Shown here piece by piece: positions 32,691-45,746 of a stretch of 64,000 nucleotides of DNA; position 1 is the first letter of the stretch, and the number at the start of each line of letters is the position of its first letter. A program made the translations under genes and the position numbers. The notes beneath the pieces were generated by a model. The model was not told the DNA's origin. It worked only from the letters and a program-made list of their open reading frames with translations, and did no database searches. The DNA comes from Tyto alba (Eukaryota; Chordata; Aves; Strigiformes; Tytonidae). Location: positions 13,953,387 to 14,017,386 of the forward strand of contig NW_024881321.1 in the NCBI RefSeq assembly GCF_018691265.1, written 5' to 3'.

Positions 32691-35600
32691 CCACCTTGCT
32701 TCTCATTCCATGCTATTGCCATGACAACACAAGTCACCAGATCTTCACCCTGTCTTGTCTTTTTTCTGGGCACCATGTGTTATGGAAATGTGTATTTTGC
32801 AGGTTTTTTTGCTGTTTTGCATTTTCCACACTTCCAACAGCAATAAACAAAAAACTTCCAGTCTGTATTCCTCCCACAGTTGTGAAAGGAGACAGAGAAT
32901 AATAGATGTGAGCTCATTTCCTGCAAAAGGAGAAAATAAGTCCCAGATGAACAGTCAGGGCTGGAACCTTACCTACTGTTGCATGATTTCCTCCTCTTTT
33001 CCAGGGGGGTGTCATTATTTATTGTGACACTTATGTAGACCTTTGTACTTTGAGTAGGTCTATACTTAGGGGATGTACAGTGTTAAAAAATATGTTTAAA
33101 CCAGGGTATGGGTAAGGAGAGTCTTGTAAAGAGGTTCTGGCACATCATCAAACAGTAACGTACAGCACATACACGTTATAGCTTCAAAGCACCTGGAATG
33201 TCCTGAATGAATGCTTGTGCCTGATTTGAGCATACAGCTGGGGATACAACATAATGAATGCTCCTTGGCATATCTTTATTGGATACATCCTAAGGAATGA
33301 CCCATAAATTGTAGATACATAGCCATGGAGTTTTGTGTCATCTACCTTGGTATAGCTTCTAGGGAAAGGTCTTTCAACCTTTCTTGTTTCTATTCTTCAG
33401 AAACTAGTACAAAACACTTAGAGTTAATAAATTAAACATTGATTTGCAGATGAAAATTATATTATTAAAGGGTTTAATAGTTGTTGTTATTACCATCACC
33501 ATAATTACTGTTACTACAGCAATCCTAATCAGAAATCTGAAGATAACTACTGTAACTAGGTCTCAGGAAAAATGCGGAATACATGTTATTTATTGACTGG
33601 TTTGTGGACCAAATAAATACTTCAAATTAGATGAAATTACGGTGAAAAATTTATTGTTGGATATTTTTTACTTATTAAGAACAGAAGATTACTAATATTT
33701 GATGAAGCTTAAGATCCTTTACTCTGTTTTCTGCAAATAATTGCGGGTAAGAATTTGTGGCAGGTCAGGCATGAATGTGCTCTTAGATTCTGACAATTTG
33801 TAGCCCAGGGACTTCCTGAGCCAGAAGCTATTTCTTCATAATTGGTACAATTGTCTTTTGAAGGAATTTTTAGTACATGACCTTGCAGAAAGGAATTCCA
33901 TACCTATTACACAAGGTTTGATTATTTTTTTAAAGTTGTCTTGTAGTGAAAATAATTTTGAAGTTGACTGGAGCGAATAAAGCATCCAAGTAACATATTT
34001 TAGGTATCTATTTTCACACAAGGTGAATAACACTACAGATTTACTGGTTCCTCCCCTTGATCTAGGAGTTAATTTCTCTCTGTGTAAATTTGACATTATT
34101 AATAATAATAATATTATCCTAAATCATAACAGTTAATGTAAAGATATTCTGAGAGAACAATTAAACTTCACATTTTGATATTTACAGGACTCTGTGAGTC
34201 TCGGAAATTTAGAGGAGACAGTCACTCAAGGCAGAGTATTCCATGTCTTCCTGTTATGTTTTATGTCTCTCATCTGATGCGTCCAGGCCTGGTTGTTTCT
34301 TCTTCTGAAGCAGATGGTCCCAGGGTTGGACGTCCTATTGTGTTTCTTATTAACTGGATGTCTTATGATCACAACTCTTTTTCTCACACATTGTGAAAAT
34401 CTGAACTTATTTAATTTCTTTGTTCCTGGTTGCTTGCCACTATTATAGAAAAAGAACAATATTCCATTTCTTCATTAAATCTGAAATTTGATCACTGCAT
34501 ACAAAGTGCTTCTGTTGTACTCACTAGAATTTATTACCTGAAGTTGTTCTCAAAACACAGAAATTTAAAAATGAAATTAGTTCAAGGGAATATATTTTTT
34601 ACATTCATGATTAAAAAAAAAAAAATCTTTTCATGCTTAAATCACCAATAATTAATGTGTGGCTATAAAATAATCAGTTCCCTGAGATCTTTTTAGGGCA
34701 TTAGTTTTTAATGAGCCCCATGCATTCTCAACATTTGAAAAGAGATAAAAAAAGAATATTCCAGTCATTTCATTACACTCTGAGGGGCTGTTATTCTGAG
34801 TCATAGTTGTGCAGGGCGATCACTAGTCTGAGATACTAGGCTAATGGCTACTGCAGGTGAAAAAAGCCAGCTAATCAAGACTGCAACAGTATCAGACAGG
34901 ATTCCCTCTCTCTCCTCTCTGAGCTGTTAATTCATCTAGAATAAAAAGGAAAATAATCAAAGTAGACTGTCATTTTCAAATAGACCAGCTGTATCTCTTT
35001 CTCCACTGGAATGCAGTCACTCCATGCTGCTAACTGATGTCTTTCAAACAGATTCGATTCTAAGTAAGTTTAGATCCATGAGTGCACACTGCAACTTATT
35101 TTGTAAAAATCACCTGCTGTAGTTTTATATACATGTCTAGGGTCACACAACAGAGTTTGGATTCAATGCCTAAACTGGTAATTTTCTACCAGATTAAACA
35201 AGCTATAAAACCTAAGAAGAAACTTTATACTGCTGAAGATATATGTGTACTCTGTAATGAGAAAAGTAAGGTAATTATGACAGCTTGTCCTTGATGTCCT
35301 TCAACAGAAAATAATCTGACATAAATATTTAACAAAACCATGACAAAGAAAATTTACACTCTCCATTTAATGTTTTTTATATTTTATTAATTTTTAAATT
35401 ATCGGATGTCTACATTTTTTCATAGCAAAGCCTTATAACTTGAGGGGGTTTTGCCTCAGGCAAAGTACTGCTGTTTGATTTATCTTCTGCACTTGTCTTG
35501 CTTTAACAACATGAACTTTTTTCAGAGAAGTGCAAAGCTGTGTTTGACCCCATGGGGAAAAGTTTTCTTTTTTAAGAAATGTGTACAAAGTATTTAATAA

Positions 35601-38600
35601 GTTATGTCACTCAGTTTTACTGTATATTATGCTTTCAGTGACTACAGTTAACTTTTTGAATCCCCAGATGCCAACATTTTAATAAAAACAAGACATTTTC
35701 AACAAAATGTCAGTAGCAAAGTGATCAAAGTGCTATGGGAGCATTTTGGCAACAGTTTCAGCTTTGAATTTCCTTTTCAGTTTCCAAAACATTCACTTAA
35801 AAAAGCGTTTATTGAAGCTGAACTGCCTTTATCAGCCTGATCAGAGCTCCATAAAGAGCATGCATGATTCAACTGCCTTTCCAAGCTTTAAAAAAAATAT
35901 AACTTTGATATACGTCTCACAAGTACAACACAATAGTTTTCATGCTCACGTTTGTTAAGATTTAGTGCAGCCATTAAAGAACAGAAGGGCACTTTGGTGG
36001 CAATTCTCAGACATACCAAATATCCCAAAGCACAACCTTCTACAAATCAGAGATTAAGGACTGACAAAAATTTCCACTTGATTGCAGTTTTTCCCCTTAA
36101 ACTTGTATCAGGAGTGACTATCTTTTCAATCAAATCTCTGAGGGAGATGATTTTTTATTTTTTTACTCTCTGAGAAAAATATCAACTGAGAGATAAAAAG
36201 TGACATTTTATGTGCCTTGTCCAGAAGTCAGTCGATTTATTTAAAAAACTTTGTGTGTGCCTGACCTATACATGAAGTTTGTGACATGTCCCTTGTCAAG
36301 TATTGATCACTTAAGACTCTACTGTTTGCCTACTGTAATGTAGTTAATAATCTCTTTTTATTTAGTTTTGTGGCTTTGAATTCTTATCATGACCCAGCCG
36401 ATTTCTCTGGGACATTCTTGCTTCAGCTGTGTAAATGGGCTATGGAAATTAAGCCTACTAAAACACCTTTCCTGGTCAAACAGCTTTTGTTTTCCATCAG
36501 TTCACACTGCAAGTGGTTTGCATGCAGATTGATACATTTGGAAGCAGCAGATGCCATCAATCTTTATGATTTTCTGATACACATCATTTCACCTCTACCT
36601 CTTGTAAGGGATGGATGAGCAATCATGTTATAGTCTCCTTCAATGACGTAAAACTTTCTTGTTCATCTCACCTCAGCGTTTTGTGATCATTGATGGGTAT
36701 ACAGAAAGGGTGGGGCTTTCATCACGTCTCTGCTTGGTATCTTTCAGATGGCATTCCAATCTGCCAGACCTTCTTCTCTCTAAACACTTATGTTATACTG
36801 TTATATTGTTCATTGCTTCTCACTACAGGATGAAGAGAGTGATTAAATCTTGTTTTCTTAATGTACCCAGCCTATTTTTGTACAGACTCAAAATGTTAAC
36901 AGAGATGTTATTCCTAGGGTCACTGGCAAATCTTGTATGGGACTGTGAAAAGCCAGTAAAATGAGAAGAAAATGCTCATATTTTAAGATATTTGTATATA
37001 TCACACCACAGAAATAGGATGATGTTCAGTAGAGGATTTAGATCTTGCCTTGTTCAGAATTGGATATATTACCATCATAGGGTGTTATATGACAGAGTTT
37101 CTGAAGCTGCGATTATGCCACACAAGTAGTTTTCAATGCAATGGTTCATTTTACATAAATTTCAAATGTAATGAACTGAACAGTGATATTTCAGGCTTCT
37201 ATTCAGCATTAATTATACACAGGTGTCTGCAACAGATCTTTCAACTAAATCTTAGGATCTACAAGTGCCTCTAAATATCTGTTTGAACCAGAGTGGGGAA
37301 AAATGTAACAGACGTTGATTTGAAAATCATCAATCATTATGGCAACAACCAGCAGCATCAGCCAGAAATACAGTGTCATTTATCAGATTTAAAAAGAAAA
37401 AAAAAAAAAAAAAAAAAAAAAAAGAATATGTAATCTACAATGAGGACTGAGAGAAAGCTACATTCTCAATATAAAATCTGATTTTAAAAATTTCAACTCA
37501 ACTTCCCTCTAACTCTCTGCCTGTCTATATTAGAGACACTTCTTGCTTCTTCTTTGTACTTCTTAAACTTTTGCAGATATTTATTTGTGCATGCATAGAA
37601 CTGTGCCAGTCTTATTATAGCACAGCAGTTCAGATATTACCTTGTACCTAAACTCGATCCAAACACAAAGCAAGAAATTCCTCTTCCAAAATATCACTAT
37701 ATTTAATATGAAAATATTTTTCACAATTAACTTAAGATATTGATAGAAGTAGCCTGCTAACAAGTACTGTTCAGATGTTATTTTCATTAAAGTGATCTGG
37801 AAGAAATAGTGTTCTCTTTTTCTGTAAGAATGAGGCAGATAAAGTGCTGCCCAGATGGTAGAATAGGCAAATTATTTTTTTTTCCCTCACCTAAAGTTAT
37901 TCAAAACCATATCCCATATGGGAATAAGCTAACCATCTGGCTATATCTGTTTTATCTGACTATGGAGTGGTTGGGAAATCCCACTGGGAATGAAAAAGTC
38001 TTGAACTGTGATTCTTGTTCTAAATAGTTATTCTGAAATTTCCTTATATAGTCACTAAAAAAAGTTTGAATATTTCTGAAACAGGTGCCGTATTTAATAT
38101 CTCCCCTGTTTCAGGTGACAACTAGTCATTCCCACACAAAATTATACTCTTGCTCTATTTCAGTGAATCTTGCATTGCTTTTTATAAAGTTGCACAACTT
38201 CACTAGAAGAGTGGGAAGATGCTAACCACACAGTGAAGCCTGTAATTTGCTGGTGACAAAACTCTTTGAGAGGAAAGGAACTGAGTCTAATTCTGTTCAG
38301 ATATGTCAATATTTGAACAGTACAGCAATTGGGTGAAAAGAAGGTCACTTCCCAGAATTTTGGACATGGTCTCAAAGAAAGCACAAGTGGAAAGCAATCA
38401 ATTGAGGAGTTCCCCTCCCTCAGTGTTTTGGAAGCTCTCAAAGTGCTTAGAACTGGGCATTGAGTCATTAAAGTCTGGCAAGAAACAAAAGTCTGCAGTC
38501 TTGGGGTTGTATCTATACTAGAAAGCTAAGCAGTGTTAGAAACTTTTCTTAAATTTTGCCTGGATGGTTAATTTTGCATACATTGATTTACTTGCAACTT

Positions 38601-39587
38601 CTTCCACATCCAGGTGCCACAGTACCTATTGAGAATTGTTGCTGGCCTGTGCTACCAGAGAAACTATGCCTGGAGAAATGTCTGAAGAAATGTATGAAGT
38701 CAAAAACTATGCAAAAGAGCATGTTAACAATTAGATACCAGGCACATGGGCTAGAGCTCATGTTGTGATCCTGTTAAATTTACTAGCACAGTTCTGGCAA
38801 CTCCAGGTTATAGTTAATTGCAAGAGTAATTCAAAAAGTCGTCTTGTAGTAGTTGCTTCTTCCATAATGTGTCTCTTTTTAGCATTTTCTATGATATCTG
38901 TTTCAAGCCCTGTTGAACCCACATTTTAGCTCTTTGAGAACAGGAACACTTACAGACTTTTTTCTTCTACTTGACTAGCCTTTGCCATAAAGCTTGAGGA
39001 ACTAAGCATCAGAGATTACTGACCTTTTGTCAAATATGGTTGAAATTAATGGTCTTCAGAAGCATTTGAGGATAACAGACAAACAGACATAACACATACA
39101 CACATAAACTTTATTAATGCAATCCTAGTTTGACTAGGAAATAAGGCTAAAATGAAATAAAACAGATAAGAAAATTAACGTGCTTTTTTTTTTGAGGTGT
39201 AACTCCTTCTTCTCTTTAGATCTTAATATCAAATTGCATGCTGACTGACTCTGTCTGACACCTGGCTATTGCTTTCTTGATGCCTGATGCTTAAATTCTA
39301 GTTCCTATTGCCTTTCACATGAGTTGTGATCTCCTGGCACCTGAAAATCCTGACTCCTAGAACGCTGATAAAGATCATTCTTTTTTAGAGGTAGGAAAGA
39401 GTGAAAGTGAAGATTAGAATTATTTTGACTAGAAATAAAAATCTAGAAAATTATAGAAGAAACTGTTTCCCCAAAAAAGAAATAGAAATTTCTCCTACTG
39501 TTTTGAAAAATATATTCTAGAATATTATTTACACAGTATTTCAACATCACACAGTTAAAGTCCAAGATACTCACACTACATTTCTAA

Positions 39588-39639
39588 CAAAAAACAAACA
39601 AACAAAAAACAAACAAACAAACAAACAAACAAAAAAACC
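39588..39639. repeat. (AAAC)n microsatellite
   Basis: An AAAC-type microsatellite of about 50 bases with interruptions. A shorter array of the same unit occurs at 4001-4022. Confidence 0.95.
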
Positions 39640-42191
39640 AAAGAAGTAATATAAAAATTAAAGTTGTGGGGACTGTAAATGAAAAGCAGAACTTTAGGCT
39701 TTATTCTCATGATCGACACTATTAGTGATAGCAATGATGCAACAAAGAAAAATCTCAATGATATGAGATAGTTTCTAGTTATTTTTTGCAGTGAATTGAC
39801 ATAATAACAATTCACAATGACAAATAATTCACAGAGGAAAGAAAGTCCTCATTTACCTGCTGATTTTCCCTAGTGAATCTTATTTTTTAACTCTAAAATT
39901 ACATAAACACAGAGTTATGCTCCTAACCTTGCCAAGGAGTTCCTCTGCCTTGATCATATGGAGTGTTGTGATACTTAAATATAATTCTGGTCAAGACTGA
40001 GAAATTATTCTTCATTTGGCTTTGTTCCCTGAGGCAGCTGTTAGAGTTGGCGTTCTCAAATATGCCTGACACATGCACTCTGAAATGTGTAGCATTCTCC
40101 AAATTTATGCAGATGTCCAGATGCTAGAGTGCTGATTGAGACATGGATGATGAAGGTTCAGTTCCATGATCTTTCCTGAAAGTAGGAAGTTCAAATCCTA
40201 TTTTCCCACTTCCATTCAAAAGACATTAACCTTGAAGATACTCACTTCTTCAAAGGGTCACTGTCTACCTCTGTTACTGAAATCATATTTCAATTCAGAA
40301 GATTCATTTGGTGAGAAAACCATACACGAAACAGTATACTTCATTAATCTGGTAGATTAACAGGACAAGGGTATTGCTAAGAATGCGTCTTTTGTATAAT
40401 ATAATAGTATTTAAAGTGGGTGATAGAGATCAGATCACATACAGATGCTTTGCCCATAATAATACTATCTCTTTCTGCTTTAATGGCTTGTTTATGAACA
40501 ACAGGACATCTTCATCAAGTAGTCTGGATATTATGGTGCAATTTGCAATACAGATCTGTGTCCCTCCTAGCAAAATGTATTTGACTTCATAAATAAATCA
40601 TGAAATGTGTTATTTATCTTTTGGAATTTTTAAGAAACGAGCCATTTGGCCTCTCTGTGGAAAGCTGTAGCTGCTTTTCTTCAAAAATGGAGTCACTAAG
40701 GCATGTTTGAAGATAAAAGCTTGAATCATGTTTCAGGACACACCCTGCATTTAATATTTCTTATTGGCGACAGTAGAGCGTGTCTTGGATGGATCATATC
40801 CTGAGATGTCTTTTTCTATGTTTATATTAGTAAATTAAATGTTTCCAAAGAATTTTCATGTGCTCTGGAACATCTGTGTCTATTTTTTAAATTTTATTTT
40901 TTATTTTTACATTTATTTTATATTTGTTAATTAACATTTTGGATCTGGTTTCCTGTTTTGGGGGATAAAAGAATTTAATTGTAAGGACACACACTTAAGG
41001 ACTCATTTAATGCCTTTCACCCTCAATGTCCTGGACACATTTAATTTACAAGTATAGATGTAGTTTAAACCTACTTATATACTGTGTAGGGTACAGAGAT
41101 TTTTATTTCCACTGACTTACCTATCAGGTCCTAAGCAAATCTTTGCCTGTGATCTTCTTTGGATCTGATCCTAAGAAACTTGCTTAAATTTACCCAAGAT
41201 TTCCATCTGTAGATAAAAGAAGACAGGTTAGACTCAGATGAAGTCATACTTTTTAATGAAGAAATCGTCAGTCTTTCTGCTTTTTAGCAAAGGTGTTCAG
41301 AGGAAGAAAAACTTTGTTTAGTGGATGGGAAGTTGAAAATTATTTCATACTAAAGAGACTAGTATAAAAATTAACAACATAAAATTGTCTGAAAGGAACA
41401 AAGGAACCATTCAGAAGGTGAAGAACTGATGAATGTTCAGAGCATATTTAAGAAAAAATATAGTAATTAGACATAGAGTAATGTTTTGGAGAATTTGAAG
41501 ACTATATATGAATGTAATAAGAAGATGATGAAAAGTTTAGAGGACAACAAGTTAATGTTGGTTTTACAGAAGGGCATGATGCATTTAACCTTGATACTTA
41601 GGAAAAAATGCATGTAGGATGGTGGAGGGGCTGTATGGGAGGAGGCTAAAGCTGTCAAGACAACCGATAACAAATACATAGACCAGAATACTGACTGGAA
41701 GAACAAGAACAGGAGAGATATTTTGCACTGAAGAAAGAGTGACAAGACTTTGACAGAGCTATCTGAATACTGTAAGTCTTGAATTGGAGCTCAAATAAAC
41801 AAGAGCTAATATCAGTGTGCTTTTCTTGAGACAGAAGTCTTTCATACACGGTGGTAGTGTCAGTCAGTTCTGTCAGTCCTTCTGTGTGTATATGTGTATG
41901 TCAATCACCTAGTCAACCAATGCAAATTTGTAATTCTGAAAGGAAATTATTGGATTTGAAATCTCTCCTTATGCACGTACAGAAAAACATGTATATATAG
42001 ACATTCTGGAAAGCACTTCTATCACTTTTTTCAGTATGAAGAAGAAAGAAGTCTAAATGAAATTTTGGCAACCCAGTCTATGAAAACAGATTACTCAATT
42101 AGTTCAGCTACTAATCTATTTTGTGCCAAATTCATTTTCACAGTGTCATATTTATTGCAAAACTTGAATTCTAATGTTTGCTGCTGCTGCT

Positions 42192-42193
<2 letters not shown>

Positions 42194-42225
<32 letters not shown>
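42194..42225. repeat. Poly-T tract (T32)
   Basis: Pure T32 immediately right of GCTGCTGCTGCTTC. Predicted Phe or Lys runs in overlapping frames come from this tract. Confidence 0.95.
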
Positions 42226-42226
<1 letters not shown>

Positions 42227-45101
42227 TCCTTTGTTAGGTGCAGAATGTTTTCTCTCACGGAATGAAAGGGAAAAAAAAGCAAAACCAAAAACAACACAAG
42301 TGTATGATAGGAACATTTGCATGAAATTCTATGTTAGTGAAATGCATGTAGGTTTATGTTTAGAACACTGGTCTTGACTTCCATGCTTCCCTTGTCTGAG
42401 CCACTTATTATAGGTGGAGGATTTTCTAATTATTTCTGTTATTCTGTTCATGGCTTGGAATCACATTCTGCCACTAGCTAAACAAATGCACAACAGTCAG
42501 TTCCCACTTTAAAAATGTGTGAGCAATGCATAAAGATCCCAAAACAGAGGGAAAGGGACAAGAAAATGTGAGAAAATTCTGGTTAAAGCTTAAAGCTGTA
42601 TTCAGGGACTTTCACTGCATATTTTCTATACCATTTTATCTAGGCCTCAAAGAAAGGTTCAAGGAAAGGTGTAAAGAATGACAATTGAATGGCTTTGTGA
42701 CTATTCACAGGGAATCCCATATATAGCCAGAGGTATATAGAATCAGTCATAAAAGTACCTTATTGAAAAATTAGGGCATGCATGGAAAGCTAGTTATTTT
42801 AATTTGAGTAGAGGAAGAAGAAATGTTTCAAAACTTTGAGAAGGCCAATAAATTGGATAGAAAAAAATATGCAGAAATGTGGAAGAGAAAGATGGTCTAA
42901 TAGAAAGCTGCAAAGAAATCAGTGACATGGTCATCACAGATTTAAATTTTGTATAACCCTTCAGTCAGGTCTTATTTGGAATCAAATGGACTAATCTTAA
43001 TTTTTCTTTTGCAGGCTTAAATCATTATACACGAACACTGGAAAATATGCTTTCTTGTGCATAGCCAACTCTTATTTTTCCTCACTCACAAACGTAAATT
43101 TCTTAACAACGATTATTTTATTTGAGGGAGAAAAGGAAATACAGATCCTAACTGCTAACTATTTCATGATCCTCTTTTATAATAAGGCAACTCTGAAGAC
43201 AGCTGTTTTTTAATATGCTTCTACAGTAACATGTACCTCACAGTTGGGATTGCCCAGTCTTGATGGGTAGTAAAGTCCTACTGCTGATCTTAAGGTGATG
43301 TGACCTACTTTGCTTTTAGTGTCAATCCCTCACTGCTGTTGTTATGCTGCCTGACCATCATTTTAAAGATGCTAGCAGCTTTACTAACCATTCCCATTAT
43401 GTATAAATTCTTACCAAGAATTCAGGAAACACTGAAAACAAACAGTCTTGTAACATACAAGTGATTCTTAAACAGAATGTTTTTCTCAACTTACAGATAC
43501 ATCTTAAACCTGTTATCTTTTATAAAACATTTTCGTACAAAGTCTCCTGTCTTTTTTTTTTTTTTTTTTTTTTAAATAAATGTTATAACATTTATACCCT
43601 GCTACAAAAAAAGCTATTGTCTTAGTTTAGCTGTCCACTCTGTTTGCATACATTTAATTGGACATCGTTCCTGTACACTGTTATGAACAGAAATATCTCT
43701 TTACATTATGGTATTATCAGAAATAGTTTACAAACATAAATAAAAAATATACGCAAACAAATAAGCTGCAGGCTGCCTGTTGGAACATTTAATTTATCTT
43801 CTTTCTTTCCACTAGATGTCAATAGAGTGCTCTTCCTTTCTGGGCTCCCCTACCACTTGAAAATTTGAAATAAAGAATATTGGGGTTTTGGTTTTTGCTT
43901 TAGCCCTTAGCCACAAATCCTACATCCCCAAACATCCCTGAAAGGGTATACCAAAGAGAATAAGGAGTAAGAAATCTGTCTCTAAGGTAAAGAATGATTT
44001 TTGTTTACCGAATCAAGATTAGGCTCTGTGGGTGCTGAATTGAAATAAAATTTCTTTTAAATAGGGCTCTGAGAAATCAATTGTAAATAGCAGTTAATGA
44101 TCAGTTTGTGAACAGCTTGAGGGAAAACCAAGGGCAGTTAAAACTCCAGCAAATTAGTTGTTAACTGTGCTAATGAATGATATTGCAAGGATTATTGCTA
44201 TTATAAGCTATAATCAATCAGGTTTACCATTGTGTTTAAGAAAAAGTTTTCAAGTAACAATATTTTATGGACGCAACTCTGCACTTCCAAGTTTAATTAA
44301 TATGATAATCTGAGTATTCTATGATGCTAAATTCTACTTTCAGTTTCCAGGCAAATATAGACATGCATACTGCACATGAAAATATGTACTTCATGATAAA
44401 ATGTGGTCATATGAAATAATAAAAACATCATCCAAGGCATCAGGAAGCTTGTCATGATTTATAGGAAGACCATACAAATAAAGAGGACTATCTGTGGCTG
44501 GATTCATGTTGTATTCTTCCTAGTGATGCAAAGTTGTAAATTTGAGTAATTCATGGCTGTTTTGATGATTCAGTTCCAAAAATTTCATCGCATCTGTAAC
44601 TCCTATTTACACAGAGCTTTACTGAGCACTGCATCTCCTGATCTCAAGTGCAGTAATTCTCCCCCAGTCCAAGGTGATGCATTGGCTATTTCATCCCATG
44701 AGGGAGATTTGTGAACTGTTGCTTTAGCAACTGGGTCTGCTATATGTTTTTTGGAGGAAGGAAATGTAATCTTTCATGGGTTTGACTTTGCTTGTTTTAA
44801 TTCTGAATATGGACCTTAAGAAAAACCTATCCTCTTATTGGTGGTTTGCAGTGTCAATGTCTGTGTGCAAGAAATATAGACAGTAGTCTAGAGGTACCAA
44901 TAGAGTTTGTATAGGTTTACTTTCTGAAATATATGCATATTTTCATGTAAGTATGACATGTATTTTGCTTTGGGTCCCATGTATGGTACTAGTGTGACTC
45001 TCCAGTGTTACAATGCAGAAAGATCAATGCAGACAGAAAGAAAATTCACACAATAAACCATTTCATGTACCATGCAAGTGAATCATTTGGAAAAGTGACT
45101 A

Positions 45102-45746
45102 CGAGCCAGCAATGTGCACTCACAGCCAGAAAGCCAACCATGTCCTGGGCTGTTGTGTGGCTAGCAGGTTGAGGGAAGTGATTCTTCCACTCTACCCTGC
45201 TCTTGTGACACTCTGCCTGGAGTTCTCTGCCCAGCTCTGGGGCCCCCAGTGTAAAAAAGACATAGACCTGCTCAAGCAGGTTCAGAGGAGGGCCACAAAG
45301 ATGACCAGGGGGCTGGAGCAGCTTCCTTATGAAGACAGGCTGAGAGAGAGTTGGGATTGTTCAGCGTAGAGAAGAGAAGGCCCCAGGGAGACCTTATAGT
45401 GGCCTTCTGGTACCTAATGGGGGCTTACAGGAAAGATGGGGATGGACTCTTTGTCAGGGAGTGTAGTGACAGGATGAGGCGTAATGGTTTTAAACTGAAA
45501 GGGGGTGGATTTAGATTATATAAAAGAAAGAAATTCTTTACTGTGAGGGTGGTGAGACACTGGAACAGGTTGCCCAGAGAAGCTGCGTATGCCCCCTCCC
45601 TGAAAGTGTCCAAGGCCAGGTGGGACGGGGCTTTGAGCAACGTGATGTAATGGGAGGTGTCCCTGCCCATGGCAGGGTGTTGGAACTAGGTGATCTTTAA
45701 GGTCCCTTCCAACCCAAACCATTCTATGATTCTATGATTCTATGAC
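45102..45746 (+). mobile_element. CR1 LINE 3' end, best-preserved copy
   Basis: A 5'-truncated CR1 covering the C-terminal third of ORF2 and the 3' UTR. Recognisable in order are SQQCALTA (about 45105), [40 protein letters not shown] and [20 protein letters not shown]. An extra GA in a GAGAGAG run at about 45345-45350 breaks the frame. The next frame (45351-45650) continues with [34 protein letters not shown] and ends at the natural ORF2 stop (TAA, 45648-45650). The tail has AACCCAAACC and three ATTCTATG units at 45721-45744. Apart from that one frameshift, the frame shows no internal stops, so this copy seems younger than the others here. It lacks the catalytic RT region and is immobile. Confidence 0.92.

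Larger units (their letters stand above)
32090..32990. mobile_element. Probable retroviral (LTR-derived) sequence, orientation unclear
   Basis: This patch differs in composition from its surroundings and has LTR-like parts: CAATAAACAA with AATAAA at 32842-32847 on plus, a TATATA element near 32218-32225, and two tandem arrays of the kind often found in retroviral regulatory regions (27-bp units at 32357-32437 and 54/55-bp units at about 32537-32690). Wording near 32110-32290 (GTAATCACTCAGCG and neighbours) recalls avian endogenous retrovirus LTRs to me, but I could not find matching TG...CA ends with a target duplication, nor gag, pol or env. It may be two LTR fragments in different orientations. 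Open frames of 60-104 codons overlap it and are not called genes. Confidence 0.4.
32991..45101. other. AT-rich non-coding DNA with homopolymers
   Basis: No gene, CR1 or LTR is recognisable across 12 kb. Simple repeats present are A27 at 37397-37423, (AAAC)n at 39588-39639, T32 at 42194-42225 preceded by (CTG)n, and T22 at 43552-43573. A CTCF-like word CCACTAGATGTCAA occurs at 43809-43822 with two departures from consensus. Many short open frames (60-104 codons) are expected by chance at this base composition. Confidence 0.6.
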
